This document shows, piece by piece, positions 7,667 to 16,654 of a stretch of 64,000 nucleotides of DNA. The DNA lies in contig NZ_JANKZF010000001.1 in assembly GCF_027568515.1 (NCBI RefSeq), positions 1 through 64,000 on the forward strand, in the 5' to 3' direction. Position numbers and translations under genes: made by a program. Source of the DNA: Arthrobacter sp. HY1533. Its GTDB lineage: Bacteria; Actinomycetota; Actinomycetes; Actinomycetales; Micrococcaceae. A model generated the notes under the pieces. The model saw nothing but the letters and a program-made list of their open reading frames with translations, did no database searches and was not told the origin of the DNA. How positions within the stretch are numbered: position 1 is the stretch's first letter; every line of letters begins with the position of its first letter.

Positions 7667-8152
7667 CTAGCCGTCGTGGGCGGCCTGCAGGTCCGCAATC
7701 ACGAGCCGGCGCATGCCCAGCATGGCCGCCATGGCACGCTGGGAGCCCTCGGCATCGGGCCCGTTGAGTACCTGGGTCAGCATGTTGGGCACAAGCTGCC
7801 AGGAGACGCCGAACCTGTCCTTCAGCCAGCCGCACTGGCTTTCCTCGCCGCCGTCGGCCGTGAGCGCGTCCCACTTTTCATCCAGTTCTTCCTGGGTGTC
7901 GAAGAAGAGCTCGAAGGAGATGGCCTCGGTGAACTTGAACTCGGGCCCGCCGTTCAGGCCCCTGAAGCTGCGCCCGTCCAGCTCGAAGGCGATGGTCAGG
8001 ACGGAGCCGGGAACGCCTGGCCCGTCATCACCCCAGCGGGCAACCTCGCCAATGCTGGAGTTGGGGAACAGCCCCACATAAAAGTTGGCTGCTTCCTCTG
8101 CCTGGCCGTCAAACCACAGGCATGTTCCAATTCCTGACACGATGCACCACAT
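7667..8152 (-). CDS. VOC-family protein, PhnB-like
   Basis: This 161-residue protein belongs to the PhnB/3-demethylubiquinone methyltransferase-like branch of the vicinal oxygen chelate superfamily. Markers are C-L-W-F-D-G-Q-A-E-E-A-A-N-F-Y at the N-terminus, F-E-L-D-G-R-S-F-R-G-L-N-G-G-P, then G-W-L-K-D-R-F-G-V-S-W-Q-L-V-P. The central motif has ECGW changed to Q-C-G-W. ATG 8152 has AAGAGG directly adjacent, so GTG at 8140 is a credible alternative start. Despite the historical family name, such proteins are not methyltransferases. The function is unknown. Confidence 0.75.
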   Translation of the reverse strand: MWCIVSGIGTCLWFDGQAEEAANFYVGLFPNSSIGEVARWGDDGPGVPGSVLTIAFELDGRSFRGLNGGPEFKFTEAISFELFFDTQEELDEKWDALTADGGEESQCGWLKDRFGVSWQLVPNMLTQVLNGPDAEGSQRAMAAMLGMRRLVIADLQAAHDG

Positions 8153-8266
8153 CCTCTTGCTGGGACAGGCCAAGCACCTTGGCCTGTGAAGAATGCTAGA
8201 TGGGCCGCGCGCCACCTAACAATGGTTACCGGCCGGTAGCTTGGCTGCCTCGGACAATCCTCCCCG

Positions 8267-8491
8267 TCAGCGGGGGCGTTTGCGGCGCCGGGCCCGGACG
8301 GAGTCCGAGCGCACAAGGTGCACCACAAAGCCACCCATGGCCAGGGCGCCGCCGCCAACAATGGCAACGGCGGGCGGCAGCGCCCCGAGGAGCGTGCGGC
8401 CGCCCGTGAGGGAAACCGTCCCGGCAAGGAACAGCAGGGCGCCGCCCCAGCCCAGGACGGCGATGGCGGTGCGGAACAGAAATTCGCGCAT
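8267..8491 (-). CDS. small two-helix membrane protein
   Basis: This 74-residue protein has two hydrophobic segments (about 5-25 and 36-56) and a strongly basic C-terminus R-A-R-R-R-K-R-P-R, predicting a hairpin in the membrane with its tail in the cytoplasm. It begins 5 nt after the hrpB stop, so it is the last gene of that operon. No family was recognised. The start ATG at 8491 is the only reasonable one for the hydrophobic region. Confidence 0.6.
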   Translation of the reverse strand: MREFLFRTAIAVLGWGGALLFLAGTVSLTGGRTLLGALPPAVAIVGGGALAMGGFVVHLVRSDSVRARRRKRPR

Positions 8492-8496
8492 GGTGC

Positions 8497-11115
8497 CTAC
8501 ATCCTCTTCTTGACCTTGGCGGTGGCCGGTGCCGTCCACGGATCCTCGGGCCACGGGTGCTTGGGGTAGCGGCCGCGCATTTCGGCACGCACCTGGGAGT
8601 AGGGTCCGCTCCAGAAGGAGGCGAGGTCGTCGGTGACGGCCAGCGGCCGGCGGGCAGGTGACAGCAGGTGGAACAGCACGCGCACCCGGCCCTGGACCAG
8701 GAGGGGCGAATCGGCCAGCCCAAAGCACTCCTGGAGCTTGACGGCGGCAACGGGAGGGCCGCCGTCGTGCACGTCAGGGTAGTCGATGCGGATCTGCGAG
8801 CCGCTCGGGACGGCCAGTGTCTCCGGGGCCAGCTCGGCCAGCCGCGACGCCTCTGGCCACGGCAGCAGCCGCCGCAGCGGATCGGTCAGCGACAGGGCGG
8901 AGAGGGCCCGGCCGGCAGCCACAGACTCCAACTCCGGGCCCAGCCATTCGGGCAGCCGCTGCAGCAGCGCCGCATCGCCCACGTCCGGCCACGGCTCCCC
9001 CAGCTCGCGGTGCAGCAGCGCCATCCGCCGGCGCAGGGAATCCGCCGCTCCGGACCAGGGCAGCATGCCCATCCCGTCCTTGGCCAGCGCGGCGGCCACG
9101 GCGTCCCTGCCTTGCGCCGGTGTTGCCTTCACGGGCGTCGAGGCCAGGACAATGGCACCGAGCCGACGTTCCCGGCGCGCGGAAACCTTGCCGTTGGCAA
9201 ACTGTGCGGCGACGGAGTCCTGTACAAGGTGCGCGGCAACAGTTTCCGCGGCGGATTGGCCCAGGGGTGCCGCGGCCCGGATCACCGCACCGGTTCCGGC
9301 GGCATCGCGGCCGTCGGCTCGTGCCACCTCGGCCACGGCCAACCATTCGTGCCCGGCCAGCAGGCTGCCGGCGGGAAGGCCGGCGCGGGTTCCCGAGGAC
9401 AGCAGGTACTGTTGGCCCGCGGCGCCGGGCACGAGCCGGGCAACCCGGTCGGGGAAGGCAAGCCCGACGACGAACCCCACCACGTCCTCCGGCTCCACCG
9501 CGCCCCCGGCCGGACCGGAAGTTGAGGATTGCCGGGCAAGGTTTTCCAGCCGCCGCACTTCCTGCGACCAGCGGCGCGCTGCCGGGTCGCGGCCGGCACG
9601 CATGGCCTTGAGCAGGCCAGGGAGGTCGGCGCCGGTTGCCCTGGAGTCGCCGGAAACGAGGGCAACGATCTCAGCGGCCGCCTTGGCTCCCACGGAAGGC
9701 GCACCGTCCAGGAGTGCACGGGCCAGGCGGGGATCTGCGGGGACGGAGGCGAGCGTGCGCCCCAGGGCTGTGGCGTGCCCGGCGGCGTCAATCGCGCCCA
9801 GGCCGGACAGCACCTCGACTGCTGCGGCCATCGCCTGGGCCGGCGGCGGGTCCGGCAGCACGAGCCCGGCCCCTTCCGGGGAGCCCCAGCAGGCCAGGGT
9901 CAGGGCAGCCGAGCTGAGATCCGCCACGGCAATCTCGGGCATGGGGTGTGCCGGTGCCGCGGCAAAAGTCTTCTGGTCGTAACAGCGCACCACGGTGCCT
10001 GGCCCCAGGCGGGCGGCACGGCCGGCGCGCTGCTCGGCCGACGCCCGGGACGTGGACACCGTCACCAGGCCTGTCATGCCGCGGGCGGCGTCACGCCGGG
10101 GCTCGCGGGACAGGCCGGAGTCGATGACGAGCCGCACGCCCGGAACCGTCAGCGAGGACTCGGCCAGCGACGTGGAAACAATGATGCGGGGCGCGCCGCC
10201 GGGTTCGCGGGCCGAGACGGCGCGGTCCTGTTCGCGGGCCGGCACCTGGCCGTGCAGCTCCAACACCTCCACATTGTTTGTGGACGCGCGCAGCCGGGTG
10301 GCAATGTGCCCCACTTCCCAGGCGCCCGGGGCAAAGACGAGCGCGTCAACGCCGGGGTCTGCGGCCACAGCAACGGCCTGCGCCGCGGCAGCGGTGTCGG
10401 CAACGTGGTCAAGGAACGCCCGGGTGATGCCGCGCTGGTCGGTGCGGGCCACAGGGGCCGGCACCCACTTCACCTCAAGGGGGTGCAGCGCGGAGGGGCA
10501 GTCGACCACGGGCGCCGGGGACGCGCCGTCGTCCGAGCCCAGAAGCGACGCGAAGCGGGCGGCGTCCAGGGTGGCGGACATGGCGATGAGTGTGAGGTCG
10601 CTGCGGAGCTGGCGGACCTCGCCCAGCAGGCCCAGGAGGAGGTCGGTGTCGAGGCCGCGTTCGTGGACCTCGTCAAGCACGACGGCGGCCACCCCTTCCA
10701 GCCCCGGGTCGCGCAGGAGGCGGCGCAGCAGGATGCCGGGGGTCAGGAATTCGACGACAGTTTCCTGGCCGCTGTGGCTTTCGCCGCGCACCGTGTACCC
10801 CACAGTGGTGCCCAGCGGCGAGCCCGCAAGGGACGCGAGCCGGCGGGCGGCAGAGCGGACGGCCACGCGGCGCGGCTGGGTGACAAGGATCCGGTTGGCG
10901 GCAGTTGCCCCGAGCGCGTTGGCAACCAGGGGCGGGACCAGCGTGGTCTTGCCTGTGCCGGGCGGGGCCTGGACCACGGCGGCGGCACCGTCGGGTGCGG
11001 CGCGGCCAAGAATACCGGCCAGTTCAGGCAGGAACTGGGCAAAGACCAGCCCCTGCCCGAGCACGGCAAGGTTGAACGGGCCGCCGGGGAGGACGCCCGC
11101 GGGGTGATGGGACAA
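8497..11115 (-). CDS. hrpB: ATP-dependent helicase HrpB
   Basis: This DEAH-box RNA helicase-like protein is about 872 residues. Walker A is QAPPGTGKTT (49-58), motif Ia L-V-T-Q-P-R-R-V-A near 78-86, motif II DEVH (148-151), motif III SAT (180-182), with motif VI R-A-S-A-E-Q-R-A-G-R-A-A-R further on and the HrpB-specific C-terminal domain. The frame is open to 11337, but that part overlaps the upstream monooxygenase gene, so the start must lie near 11115 (TTG, 5 nt after that gene's stop) or at GTG 11064. The HrpB-like F-N-L-A-V-L-G-Q-G-L block favours one of these. Its physiological role is poorly known in the family. Confidence 0.9.
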   Translation of the reverse strand: MSHHPAGVLPGGPFNLAVLGQGLVFAQFLPELAGILGRAAPDGAAAVVQAPPGTGKTTLVPPLVANALGATAANRILVTQPRRVAVRSAARRLASLAGSPLGTTVGYTVRGESHSGQETVVEFLTPGILLRRLLRDPGLEGVAAVVLDEVHERGLDTDLLLGLLGEVRQLRSDLTLIAMSATLDAARFASLLGSDDGASPAPVVDCPSALHPLEVKWVPAPVARTDQRGITRAFLDHVADTAAAAQAVAVAADPGVDALVFAPGAWEVGHIATRLRASTNNVEVLELHGQVPAREQDRAVSAREPGGAPRIIVSTSLAESSLTVPGVRLVIDSGLSREPRRDAARGMTGLVTVSTSRASAEQRAGRAARLGPGTVVRCYDQKTFAAAPAHPMPEIAVADLSSAALTLACWGSPEGAGLVLPDPPPAQAMAAAVEVLSGLGAIDAAGHATALGRTLASVPADPRLARALLDGAPSVGAKAAAEIVALVSGDSRATGADLPGLLKAMRAGRDPAARRWSQEVRRLENLARQSSTSGPAGGAVEPEDVVGFVVGLAFPDRVARLVPGAAGQQYLLSSGTRAGLPAGSLLAGHEWLAVAEVARADGRDAAGTGAVIRAAAPLGQSAAETVAAHLVQDSVAAQFANGKVSARRERRLGAIVLASTPVKATPAQGRDAVAAALAKDGMGMLPWSGAADSLRRRMALLHRELGEPWPDVGDAALLQRLPEWLGPELESVAAGRALSALSLTDPLRRLLPWPEASRLAELAPETLAVPSGSQIRIDYPDVHDGGPPVAAVKLQECFGLADSPLLVQGRVRVLFHLLSPARRPLAVTDDLASFWSGPYSQVRAEMRGRYPKHPWPEDPWTAPATAKVKKRM

Positions 11116-11120
11116 GCGGG

Positions 11121-11444
11121 TCAGCCGATCTGCAGTTCGCCCATGCTGTCCCAACCGCTGCCGTCCACCTTGCGGGAGACAATCTTGGGCGTGGCTGCCA
11201 GCACCGGGCGGATGGCGTCCAGGCCGGCCTTGAAGTGGTCGCTGGAGACGTGGGCACCGGCCGCGTCGTCGTCCAGGAAGGCCTCTACAAGGACGAATTC
11301 GTTGGGATCCTCGACGCTGCGCGACCAGTCGAACCACAGGTTGCCCGGCTCGGCGCGGGTGCCTTCGGTGAACTGGGCCACCCGTTCCATGAATGTTTCC
11401 GTGTATTCGGGCTTGACTGGGAATTTAACAACGATGAAGTACAT
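11121..11444 (-). CDS. antibiotic biosynthesis monooxygenase (ABM)-domain protein
   Basis: This 107-residue protein has the ferredoxin-like ABM/YgiN fold: M-Y-F-I-V-V-K-F-P-V at the start, P-G-N-L-W-F-D-W-S-R-S and E-F-V-L-V-E-A-F in the centre. Relatives are quinol monooxygenases or heme-degrading enzymes. The start at 11444 is supported by TAGAGT ending 7 nt upstream on the minus strand, a leaderless arrangement. It is first in an operon with hrpB and the small membrane protein, with only 5 nt between its stop and the hrpB TTG. The link with an RNA helicase has no clear functional logic. Confidence 0.8.
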   Translation of the reverse strand: MYFIVVKFPVKPEYTETFMERVAQFTEGTRAEPGNLWFDWSRSVEDPNEFVLVEAFLDDDAAGAHVSSDHFKAGLDAIRPVLAATPKIVSRKVDGSGWDSMGELQIG

Positions 11445-11626
11445 GCCCACAACTCTATCGGAGGGCCCGGTGCCCGCTGCGTCTGCCGGGACCACCAACG
11501 GATTCCACCATGCGGCATTCGGGCCGGGGCGCTCGACGGCGGCCAGGCTGCCGCCCTACGCTGGGGATGGCCCGGGGCATCCCTCGCGGCCATGCCACTT
11601 TTGCCGTCCCGTGAGGATTCCCAGCC

Positions 11627-12559
11627 ATGATCACCCGTGCCGATGTTGACCAGGCCGCCGCCCGGATTGAAGGGCGGGTTCGCCGAACCCCCGTGTTGAA
11701 ACTGGATGCAGCGAACTCCCCCGGCGAAGTCTGGCTCAAGTGTGAGTTCATGCAGCTCACCGGGACGTTCAAGGCCAGGGGCGCCTTCAACCGCATCCTC
11801 GGCTGCCAGGAACGCGGTGAATTGGATCCGGCCGTGGGCATTGTGGTGGCCTCGGGCGGCAACGCCGGACTGGCCAATGCGCACGCCGCCACTGCCGCAG
11901 GGGTCCCTGCCACCGTGTTTGTCCCACTCAGTTCACCGCAGGTCAAGGTGGACAAGCTGCGCAAGGCCGGTGCCGCCGTCGTGCAGGAGGGCGCCGAATA
12001 TGCCGATGCCTATGGGCTGGCCGTGGCCTACGCCGAGGAAAAGGGCGCCGTCTACTGCCACGCCTACGACCAGCCGGACATTGCGGCCGGGGCAGGAACC
12101 ATTGGGCTGGAGCTCTTGGAACAGCTCGACGGCGTGGACACGGTCCTGGTGGCTGTTGGCGGCGGCGGGCTCATGGCCGGCGTGGCCGCAGCGCTTGAGG
12201 GGCATGCCACGGTGATTGCCGTGGAGCCGGAGAATGCGCCCAGCCTGCACGCTGCCCTGGCTGCGGGGGAACCCGTGGATGTAGCCATCTCCGGGATCGC
12301 GGCGGATTCCCTCGGTGCCCGGCGCATTGGCTCCATTGGCTTTGACGTGGCCGTGCGGACGGGCGTGCAGAGTGTCCTGGTCAGCGATGAAGCAATCGCT
12401 GCGGCCCGCACGTTCCTGTGGGAGAACTACCGGATCGTGCTGGAAAACGGCGCCGCCGCGGCCTACGCCGCCCTGCAGTGTGGTGCCTATGTGCCCCGCA
12501 CGGATGAGCGCGTGGCGGTCATCCTGTGCGGGGCAAACACCGACCCTGCGGGGCTGTAG
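11627..12559 (+). CDS. threonine/serine dehydratase-like PLP enzyme
   Basis: This 310-residue fold-type II PLP enzyme has the Schiff-base lysine in L-T-G-T-F-K-A-R-G-A (about Lys48), the substrate loop S-G-G-N-A-G-L-A (about 80-87, with S-G-G-N in place of the common S-S-G-N), and the glycine-rich phosphate cup V-G-G-G-G-L-M-A-G. The length fits catabolic threonine ammonia-lyases without a regulatory ACT domain. It would convert Thr or Ser to a 2-oxoacid plus ammonia, although serine racemase-like activity is possible. GAGGA lies 7 nt before the ATG. Convergent with the flotillin gene, 17 bp apart. Confidence 0.85.
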   Translation: MITRADVDQAAARIEGRVRRTPVLKLDAANSPGEVWLKCEFMQLTGTFKARGAFNRILGCQERGELDPAVGIVVASGGNAGLANAHAATAAGVPATVFVPLSSPQVKVDKLRKAGAAVVQEGAEYADAYGLAVAYAEEKGAVYCHAYDQPDIAAGAGTIGLELLEQLDGVDTVLVAVGGGGLMAGVAAALEGHATVIAVEPENAPSLHAALAAGEPVDVAISGIAADSLGARRIGSIGFDVAVRTGVQSVLVSDEAIAAARTFLWENYRIVLENGAAAAYAALQCGAYVPRTDERVAVILCGANTDPAGL

Positions 12560-12576
12560 GCCGCGGCGGCGGCTCG

Positions 12577-14121
12577 CTAGCTCTTCGCTTCCTCGGAATC
12601 CAGTTCCGGGCGGAGCTGGTGGTTTGAGCCGTTGGTGCCCGTGGCCCCCGTGGCGGACTGTCCGGTCCCGGCACCTGACATCATGCCCTGCAACAGGCCA
12701 ATGATGTCCAGTCCCGTGGAGTCCTTGATGAGCTGCGTGGTCTGCTGGACACCGTTGGAGACGTTCCTGCTCAGCTGGCTGGCGCCGTCGTTGGAGATGA
12801 CTGTCATGTCCTTGATGGCCGCCATGGGGGCTGCCACCTCGCGGGCCATGGCCGGCAGGACCTCCAGGACCTTGCTGAGAATGGCGGCCTCATTGAACTT
12901 CTCGTAAGCCTCGGCCTGGGCTGCGATGCCGGCTGCCTCCGCGACACCCTTGGCCTCGGTGGATTCGGCCTGTGCCTGGCCCATGGACTTGATGACATTG
13001 GCGTCGGCCTGGCCGCGGGCCTGGACCACGGCGGCCTCGGCGTTGCCCCTGGCCGTGGCTGCCGCCGCGTCTGCCTCGGCGGCAACCCTGTCGCCCTCGG
13101 CAGTGAGCTTGCGCTTGGCGAGTTCCACTGTGGCCTCGATTTCCGCGGCCTCGGAGGCCCGGCGTCGTTCCTCGAGCTTGGCGTCTGCCTGCTGGATGAG
13201 GCGGTACTTCTCGGCGTCCGCGGGCTTGCGGACCTCGGTGTCAAGCTCGCGTTCACGCAACTCGGCGCGGCGCAGGGCCACCTGCTGGTCGCGGATGATG
13301 ACCTGCTCGTTTTGTTCCGCAGCGGCCAGCGGACCGGCGGCATCTGCGCGGGCCTGGCGGGCGTCGGCTTCTTCCTTGAGTTCGGCGCGCTTGATGATCA
13401 GCTGCTGCTGGGCCAGCGCCACCTGCTCGTCGGCGAGGGCCTTGGCCTGCTCGGCCTCCTGGAGGAACTGGGCCTCGGCAATCTTGGCGTTCTTCTCGGC
13501 CAGGGCAGCCTCCGGGCGGCCCAGGTTGATGAGGTAGCCGGAATCATCGTCCACTGACTGGATCTGGAAGGTGTCAATCTCCAGGCCCTGGTTGTGCATG
13601 GAGTGCTCGGCCTCCTCCTTGACGCTCTTGGCGAAGGTGGCGCGGTCCTTGATGATGGACTCCACCGTCAGCGTTCCCACGATGGAGCGCAGTGAACCGG
13701 ACAGGGTTTCCTGCGTGTAGTGGTCAATGGCGTCCTGCTGGTTCAGGAAGCGCTGGGCAGCCTTGCGCACGGAATCGGCGTCGCCGCCCACCTTCACCTG
13801 GGCCACGCCCGTGAGGTGCAGCTTGATGCCGTTCTGCGAGATGGCCTCGATCTTCAGGGCCACCTGGCGCGAGGCGAGGGACAGCGGGTACGCGCGCTGC
13901 GTGAATGGGTTGATGAAGATCCGGCCGAACACCACGCGCTGGCTGTTGGGGTCCGGCTGGGACTTGTTGTCCTTGGAGGAGATGACCAGGGCCTGGTCGG
14001 GGCTGGCTATGTGCAGGGCCATGCGGGAGATGACGGCCACGATGATGACCAGCACCACCAGGACCCCCAACCCGACGAAGAGGGGTATGAGTTGCAAGAG
14101 TGACAAGGAGAGACCTTTCAT
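12577..14121 (-). CDS. flotillin/SPFH-domain membrane protein
   Basis: This 514-residue protein has one N-terminal transmembrane helix (about 10-32), an SPFH/band-7 domain (about 35-220) and a long Ala/Glu-rich coiled-coil region (about 225-430) with repeated E-A-x-A patterns typical of flotillins, then a Gly/Asn-rich tail. Flotillins scaffold ordered membrane microdomains. ATG 14121 has no ribosome binding site. An in-frame TTG five codons later (14106) has AAAGG 7 nt upstream, so initiation there is quite possible and would only shorten the cytoplasmic stub. It is divergent from the amber-interrupted membrane gene. Confidence 0.9.
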   Translation of the reverse strand: MKGLSLSLLQLIPLFVGLGVLVVLVIIVAVISRMALHIASPDQALVISSKDNKSQPDPNSQRVVFGRIFINPFTQRAYPLSLASRQVALKIEAISQNGIKLHLTGVAQVKVGGDADSVRKAAQRFLNQQDAIDHYTQETLSGSLRSIVGTLTVESIIKDRATFAKSVKEEAEHSMHNQGLEIDTFQIQSVDDDSGYLINLGRPEAALAEKNAKIAEAQFLQEAEQAKALADEQVALAQQQLIIKRAELKEEADARQARADAAGPLAAAEQNEQVIIRDQQVALRRAELRERELDTEVRKPADAEKYRLIQQADAKLEERRRASEAAEIEATVELAKRKLTAEGDRVAAEADAAAATARGNAEAAVVQARGQADANVIKSMGQAQAESTEAKGVAEAAGIAAQAEAYEKFNEAAILSKVLEVLPAMAREVAAPMAAIKDMTVISNDGASQLSRNVSNGVQQTTQLIKDSTGLDIIGLLQGMMSGAGTGQSATGATGTNGSNHQLRPELDSEEAKS

Positions 14122-14311
14122 TTGTGTCGGCAGTCCGTTGGCTGTCCGGCCTGCCTCCTGACAACGATCCTACGGAAGCCCCGTGGAATATCCACATGAT
14201 GGAGTAACCTCGCGGCGTTTTGGCCCGTGGCCGGCAGCCGGGCGGTAGCCTGAGTTCCCTGGATCAGCGCGGCGGCACCCGGATGGGCGCTCAGTGAGGC
14301 AAGGACAGGTT

Positions 14312-15361
14312 ATGGCTGATACAACCGAGGCAACAATCGTGCTGGAGGGCGACTAGCCTGTCTTCATCATCATCTTCCTGGTGCCGGCACTCATAACCAT
14401 CTCGGTGCTGAGCCTGGAGAACGGCATCCAGCGCAGAAAGCTTGTGGTGGCACCCGGCGCCAACCAGGAATTGCGCCAGCGCGGCAGGCTGTTTATTTAC
14501 ACGGCCCTGATCCTGGGCGTCCTGACCCTGCTGGTCAACTACGTCCTGGGGATCACGGCCAGCATGGCCGCCGCGCACATTGAGGAGGTCCATGACCCCG
14601 TCAGCCTGCTGTCGCTGCCCGGGATCGGGTTCACTGTGCTGATCCTGATCATCTATGTGGCCGCCATCCTGGTCATCGCGGCACTTTACCTGCGGAATGA
14701 ACGCATAGAGCTTCCCGAGTTACTTGCAGACCTGCACGATGCCAGAAAGTACGGCGCCCTGGACAGCCCGCGCCAGATTGCCCACTACACGGCCGAACTC
14801 GAAGCCTTGTGCCGCAGGCGCGACGCCGCACGGGAGCGCCAACACACTTCCGGCGAGTTTGCCGCCCTGTTTACCGGGCAGGAATCGACGGCGCGTCCTG
14901 GCCCGCGTGAACAGCTCCGCCACCTGCGTGCCGATCCGCAGCAGCGTGCCCGCAGGCGCCACTTCCACCGGCGGATCCTGCTCAACTACCGGGTTGCGGC
15001 CGGGAAGTGGCTGCTGCTGCTGGCACTCACCGCCGCGGTGTCACTCTGGTGTGCGATCCAGGAATGGCTTGCGCCGCAGAATGGAACGGCAGATCCGGAA
15101 CTGGCCGCCTTATGGGGCGTTGCCTTCATTTTGGCGGTGGCCGCCACGGCAGGCCAGTACCGCTGCGAGGTGGGCAAGTTGCTGTTGAGATCACGCAAGG
15201 AGTTCATTGCCAACCAGACCGAGGCCGAGTGCCGCGCCATCCTTGCCGATGCCGCCGTCGTGCCTGCAAATGCGAACGCCCGCGCCGCCGGGGATGGCGA
15301 CACGGGCGTGCTGCTTCGGATCGGGCGTTGGGAAATGCGGCGCCGCCCCCGGGAAGGCTAG
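14312..15361 (+). pseudogene. multi-pass membrane protein interrupted by an in-frame amber codon
   Basis: ATG 14312, preceded by AAGGACAGG, opens a frame of 14 codons that reaches TAG at 14354-14356. The same frame then continues without another stop to 15361. Codons right after the TAG encode P-V-F-I-I-I-F-L-V-P-A-L, the missing first half of the first membrane helix. The intact protein would be about 349 residues with five hydrophobic segments (two pairs and one internal) and an Arg-rich cytoplasmic loop. Family not recognised. Readings: a recent Trp- or Gln-codon nonsense change, a sequencing error, or reinitiation at GTG 14381, which would lose half of helix 1. It ends in a 4-nt CTAG overlap with the convergent gene. 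Confidence 0.6.
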
Positions 15362-15621
15362 GGGGCCATGCCGGACTCGACCGGCACGTACTCCACGGCG
15401 TTCCTGCGGTGGATGTTCTTGGCGTGGCGGTCGAAGCCCTTGGCATCGAGGTTGTTGCCCAGCCGGTAGGCGGCAAGCGCGGCGTCGTATAGCCCGTTCA
15501 TGCGCAGGCCGGTGTACTCGCCCACCGTACCGTCGTTGAACGTGATCTCGATGACCGTCCTGGCCGGGTAGTGCTGCTTCATGCGGACGTAGCCGTCGGC
15601 GTCTTGCTTTAGTTGGATCAT
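15358..15621 (-). CDS. small hypothetical protein
   Basis: This 87-residue soluble protein is not recognised. It reads as mixed alpha/beta, with I-E-I-T-F-N-D-G-T-V-G-E-Y-T-G-L, a Leu/Ala helix and a His/Arg-rich stretch F-D-R-H-A-K-N-I-H-R-R-N. The start has no convincing ribosome binding site. Its stop shares the palindrome CTAG with the stop of the convergent membrane-protein gene. It is upstream of nothing on its own strand within 14 kb that suggests an operon role. It is retained because codon bias is consistent and no better frame covers this stretch. Confidence 0.55.
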   Translation of the reverse strand: MIQLKQDADGYVRMKQHYPARTVIEITFNDGTVGEYTGLRMNGLYDAALAAYRLGNNLDAKGFDRHAKNIHRRNAVEYVPVESGMAP

Positions 15622-15660
15622 TGTTCCGCCCTTAAAGTGTGTTGTGGATGGTGGCCGGTG

Positions 15661-16125
15661 CTACTGGAGGCGCTTGCGGACCATTTCGGAAACGGCCTTG
15701 CCGTCAAAGCGGCCGGCGATTTCCGCCGTTATGGGCTTCATGGCGATGCCCATCTGGCGCATGGACAGCTCACCCTGCTCGGCCTCGAGGGCCGTGATGA
15801 TGCGGTCCACAATGGCCGCGGCCTCATCTGCGTCCAGCGGCTGGGGCAGGTACGCCTCGATGACCTCTGCCTCGGCAATTTCCGCGGCTGCGCGGTCGTT
15901 TTCGCCGGCCTCGGTGTAGATGGCGGCGGTGTCGCGGCGCTTGGCTGCTTCCTTCTGGAGCAGCGCGGTGACTTGGGCGTCGTCGAACTCAACGGGGGTC
16001 TTGCCGCCCTTTTCGCGTGTCTCAATCTCGCCGAGGACGTTGCGGACCGTGGTCAGCGCGGTCTTGTTGCCGGCCTTCATGTGCACGACGACGTCGTTCT
16101 TGAGTGTTTCCTTGAGCGTGGACAT
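15661..16125 (-). CDS. GatB/YqeY-domain protein
   Basis: This 154-residue protein is a full-length YqeY: L-K-x-x-M-K-A-G-N-K-T-A-L-T-T-V-R at the N-terminus, a Glu/Ala-rich middle, then E-A-Y-L-P-Q-P-L, M-G-x-A-M-K-P and the C-terminal G-R-F-D-G-K-A-V-S-E-M-V-R. The family shares the tRNA-binding tail of the GatB amidotransferase subunit, and its role is thought to involve tRNA, but it is not established. GGGGAG lies 6 nt before ATG 16125, which sets the start. It is divergent from a small membrane protein gene. Confidence 0.9.
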   Translation of the reverse strand: MSTLKETLKNDVVVHMKAGNKTALTTVRNVLGEIETREKGGKTPVEFDDAQVTALLQKEAAKRRDTAAIYTEAGENDRAAAEIAEAEVIEAYLPQPLDADEAAAIVDRIITALEAEQGELSMRQMGIAMKPITAEIAGRFDGKAVSEMVRKRLQ

Positions 16126-16267
16126 GTGCTCCCCTAAAAGTCTTGTGGTGGTGCCAGCCTTCCGGCCGCCAGTGGCAATTATCCCACCCCGTGGCACGCC
16201 TCCGGTGCGGGCTGCCCTTGCGCACTCCCCCGATTCGGCTAGGCTGGCGAAAAGGGGGTGCTTGGCC

Positions 16268-16588
16268 ATGGCGAAGAAGCAATCGTGGTTGGTGCGGAGT
16301 GTGTGGATAGTGGCGGGGACTGGGGCGGCCGGCGGGGCGGTGTTCCTGCTGGCAACCGAACCCGGGGCATTGGCAGCATTCCTGGCGCTGGGGCTCGCGG
16401 TGGCCATTGCGGCCGGCGTCGCGGTCCGGCTGGTCCGGGCGCCCAAGGGCAGGAGGCTGCGGCAGGGATTTGGGCCGCTCGGCGACGCCGCGGAGCAGTA
16501 CCAGCAGTTGCTGACTGGCCGCGAGCCGACCGCCGTGGTCATCGAGCGCGCATTTCCGGAGCACGACGACAAGGCCAGCAGCATCTAA
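16268..16588 (+). CDS. small membrane protein
   Basis: This 106-residue protein has two hydrophobic segments (about 10-30 and 36-56) separated by a short turn, then a basic stretch P-K-G-R-R-L-R-Q-G and a soluble tail. It has no recognised family. GGGGG lies about 8 nt before ATG 16268. Its TAA overlaps the left arm of the hairpin at 16587-16654. The copper-type promoter for the next operon starts 65 nt further on, so it belongs to a separate transcript. Confidence 0.6.
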   Translation: MAKKQSWLVRSVWIVAGTGAAGGAVFLLATEPGALAAFLALGLAVAIAAGVAVRLVRAPKGRRLRQGFGPLGDAAEQYQQLLTGREPTAVVIERAFPEHDDKASSI

Positions 16589-16654
16589 GCGCCGAGACCG
16601 CAGCAATTGACGCTTTGGCGGCGCTAAACGACATCTGCTGCGGACTCGGCGCTT
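16587..16654. repeat. long imperfect hairpin (REP-like)
   Basis: Arms at 16587-16605 and 16636-16654 pair through AAGCGCCGAG with CTCGGCGCTT, and CGCAGCA with TGCTGCG, broken by a 2-nt mismatch. The 30-nt loop carries the internal echo GGCGGCGCTAAACG. There is no T-tract. It may end the preceding gene's transcript or be a dispersed palindromic element. Its right end touches the -35 of the copper-type promoter. Confidence 0.6.

Noticed and set aside
11116-11337. N-terminal extension of the HrpB frame
   Set aside because: It overlaps the ABM monooxygenase gene in another frame and is Arg/Pro-rich. HrpB-like sequence begins only after 11115.
9529-11649. 706-codon open frame on the plus strand opposite hrpB
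   Set aside because: It is a shadow of hrpB and the ABM gene. Its product is low in character, rich in Gly, Arg and His, with no domain.
14354-14356. Amber codon as pyrrolysine
   Set aside because: Pyrrolysine machinery is not expected in this group and no downstream insertion element was seen. A nonsense change or reinitiation is simpler.
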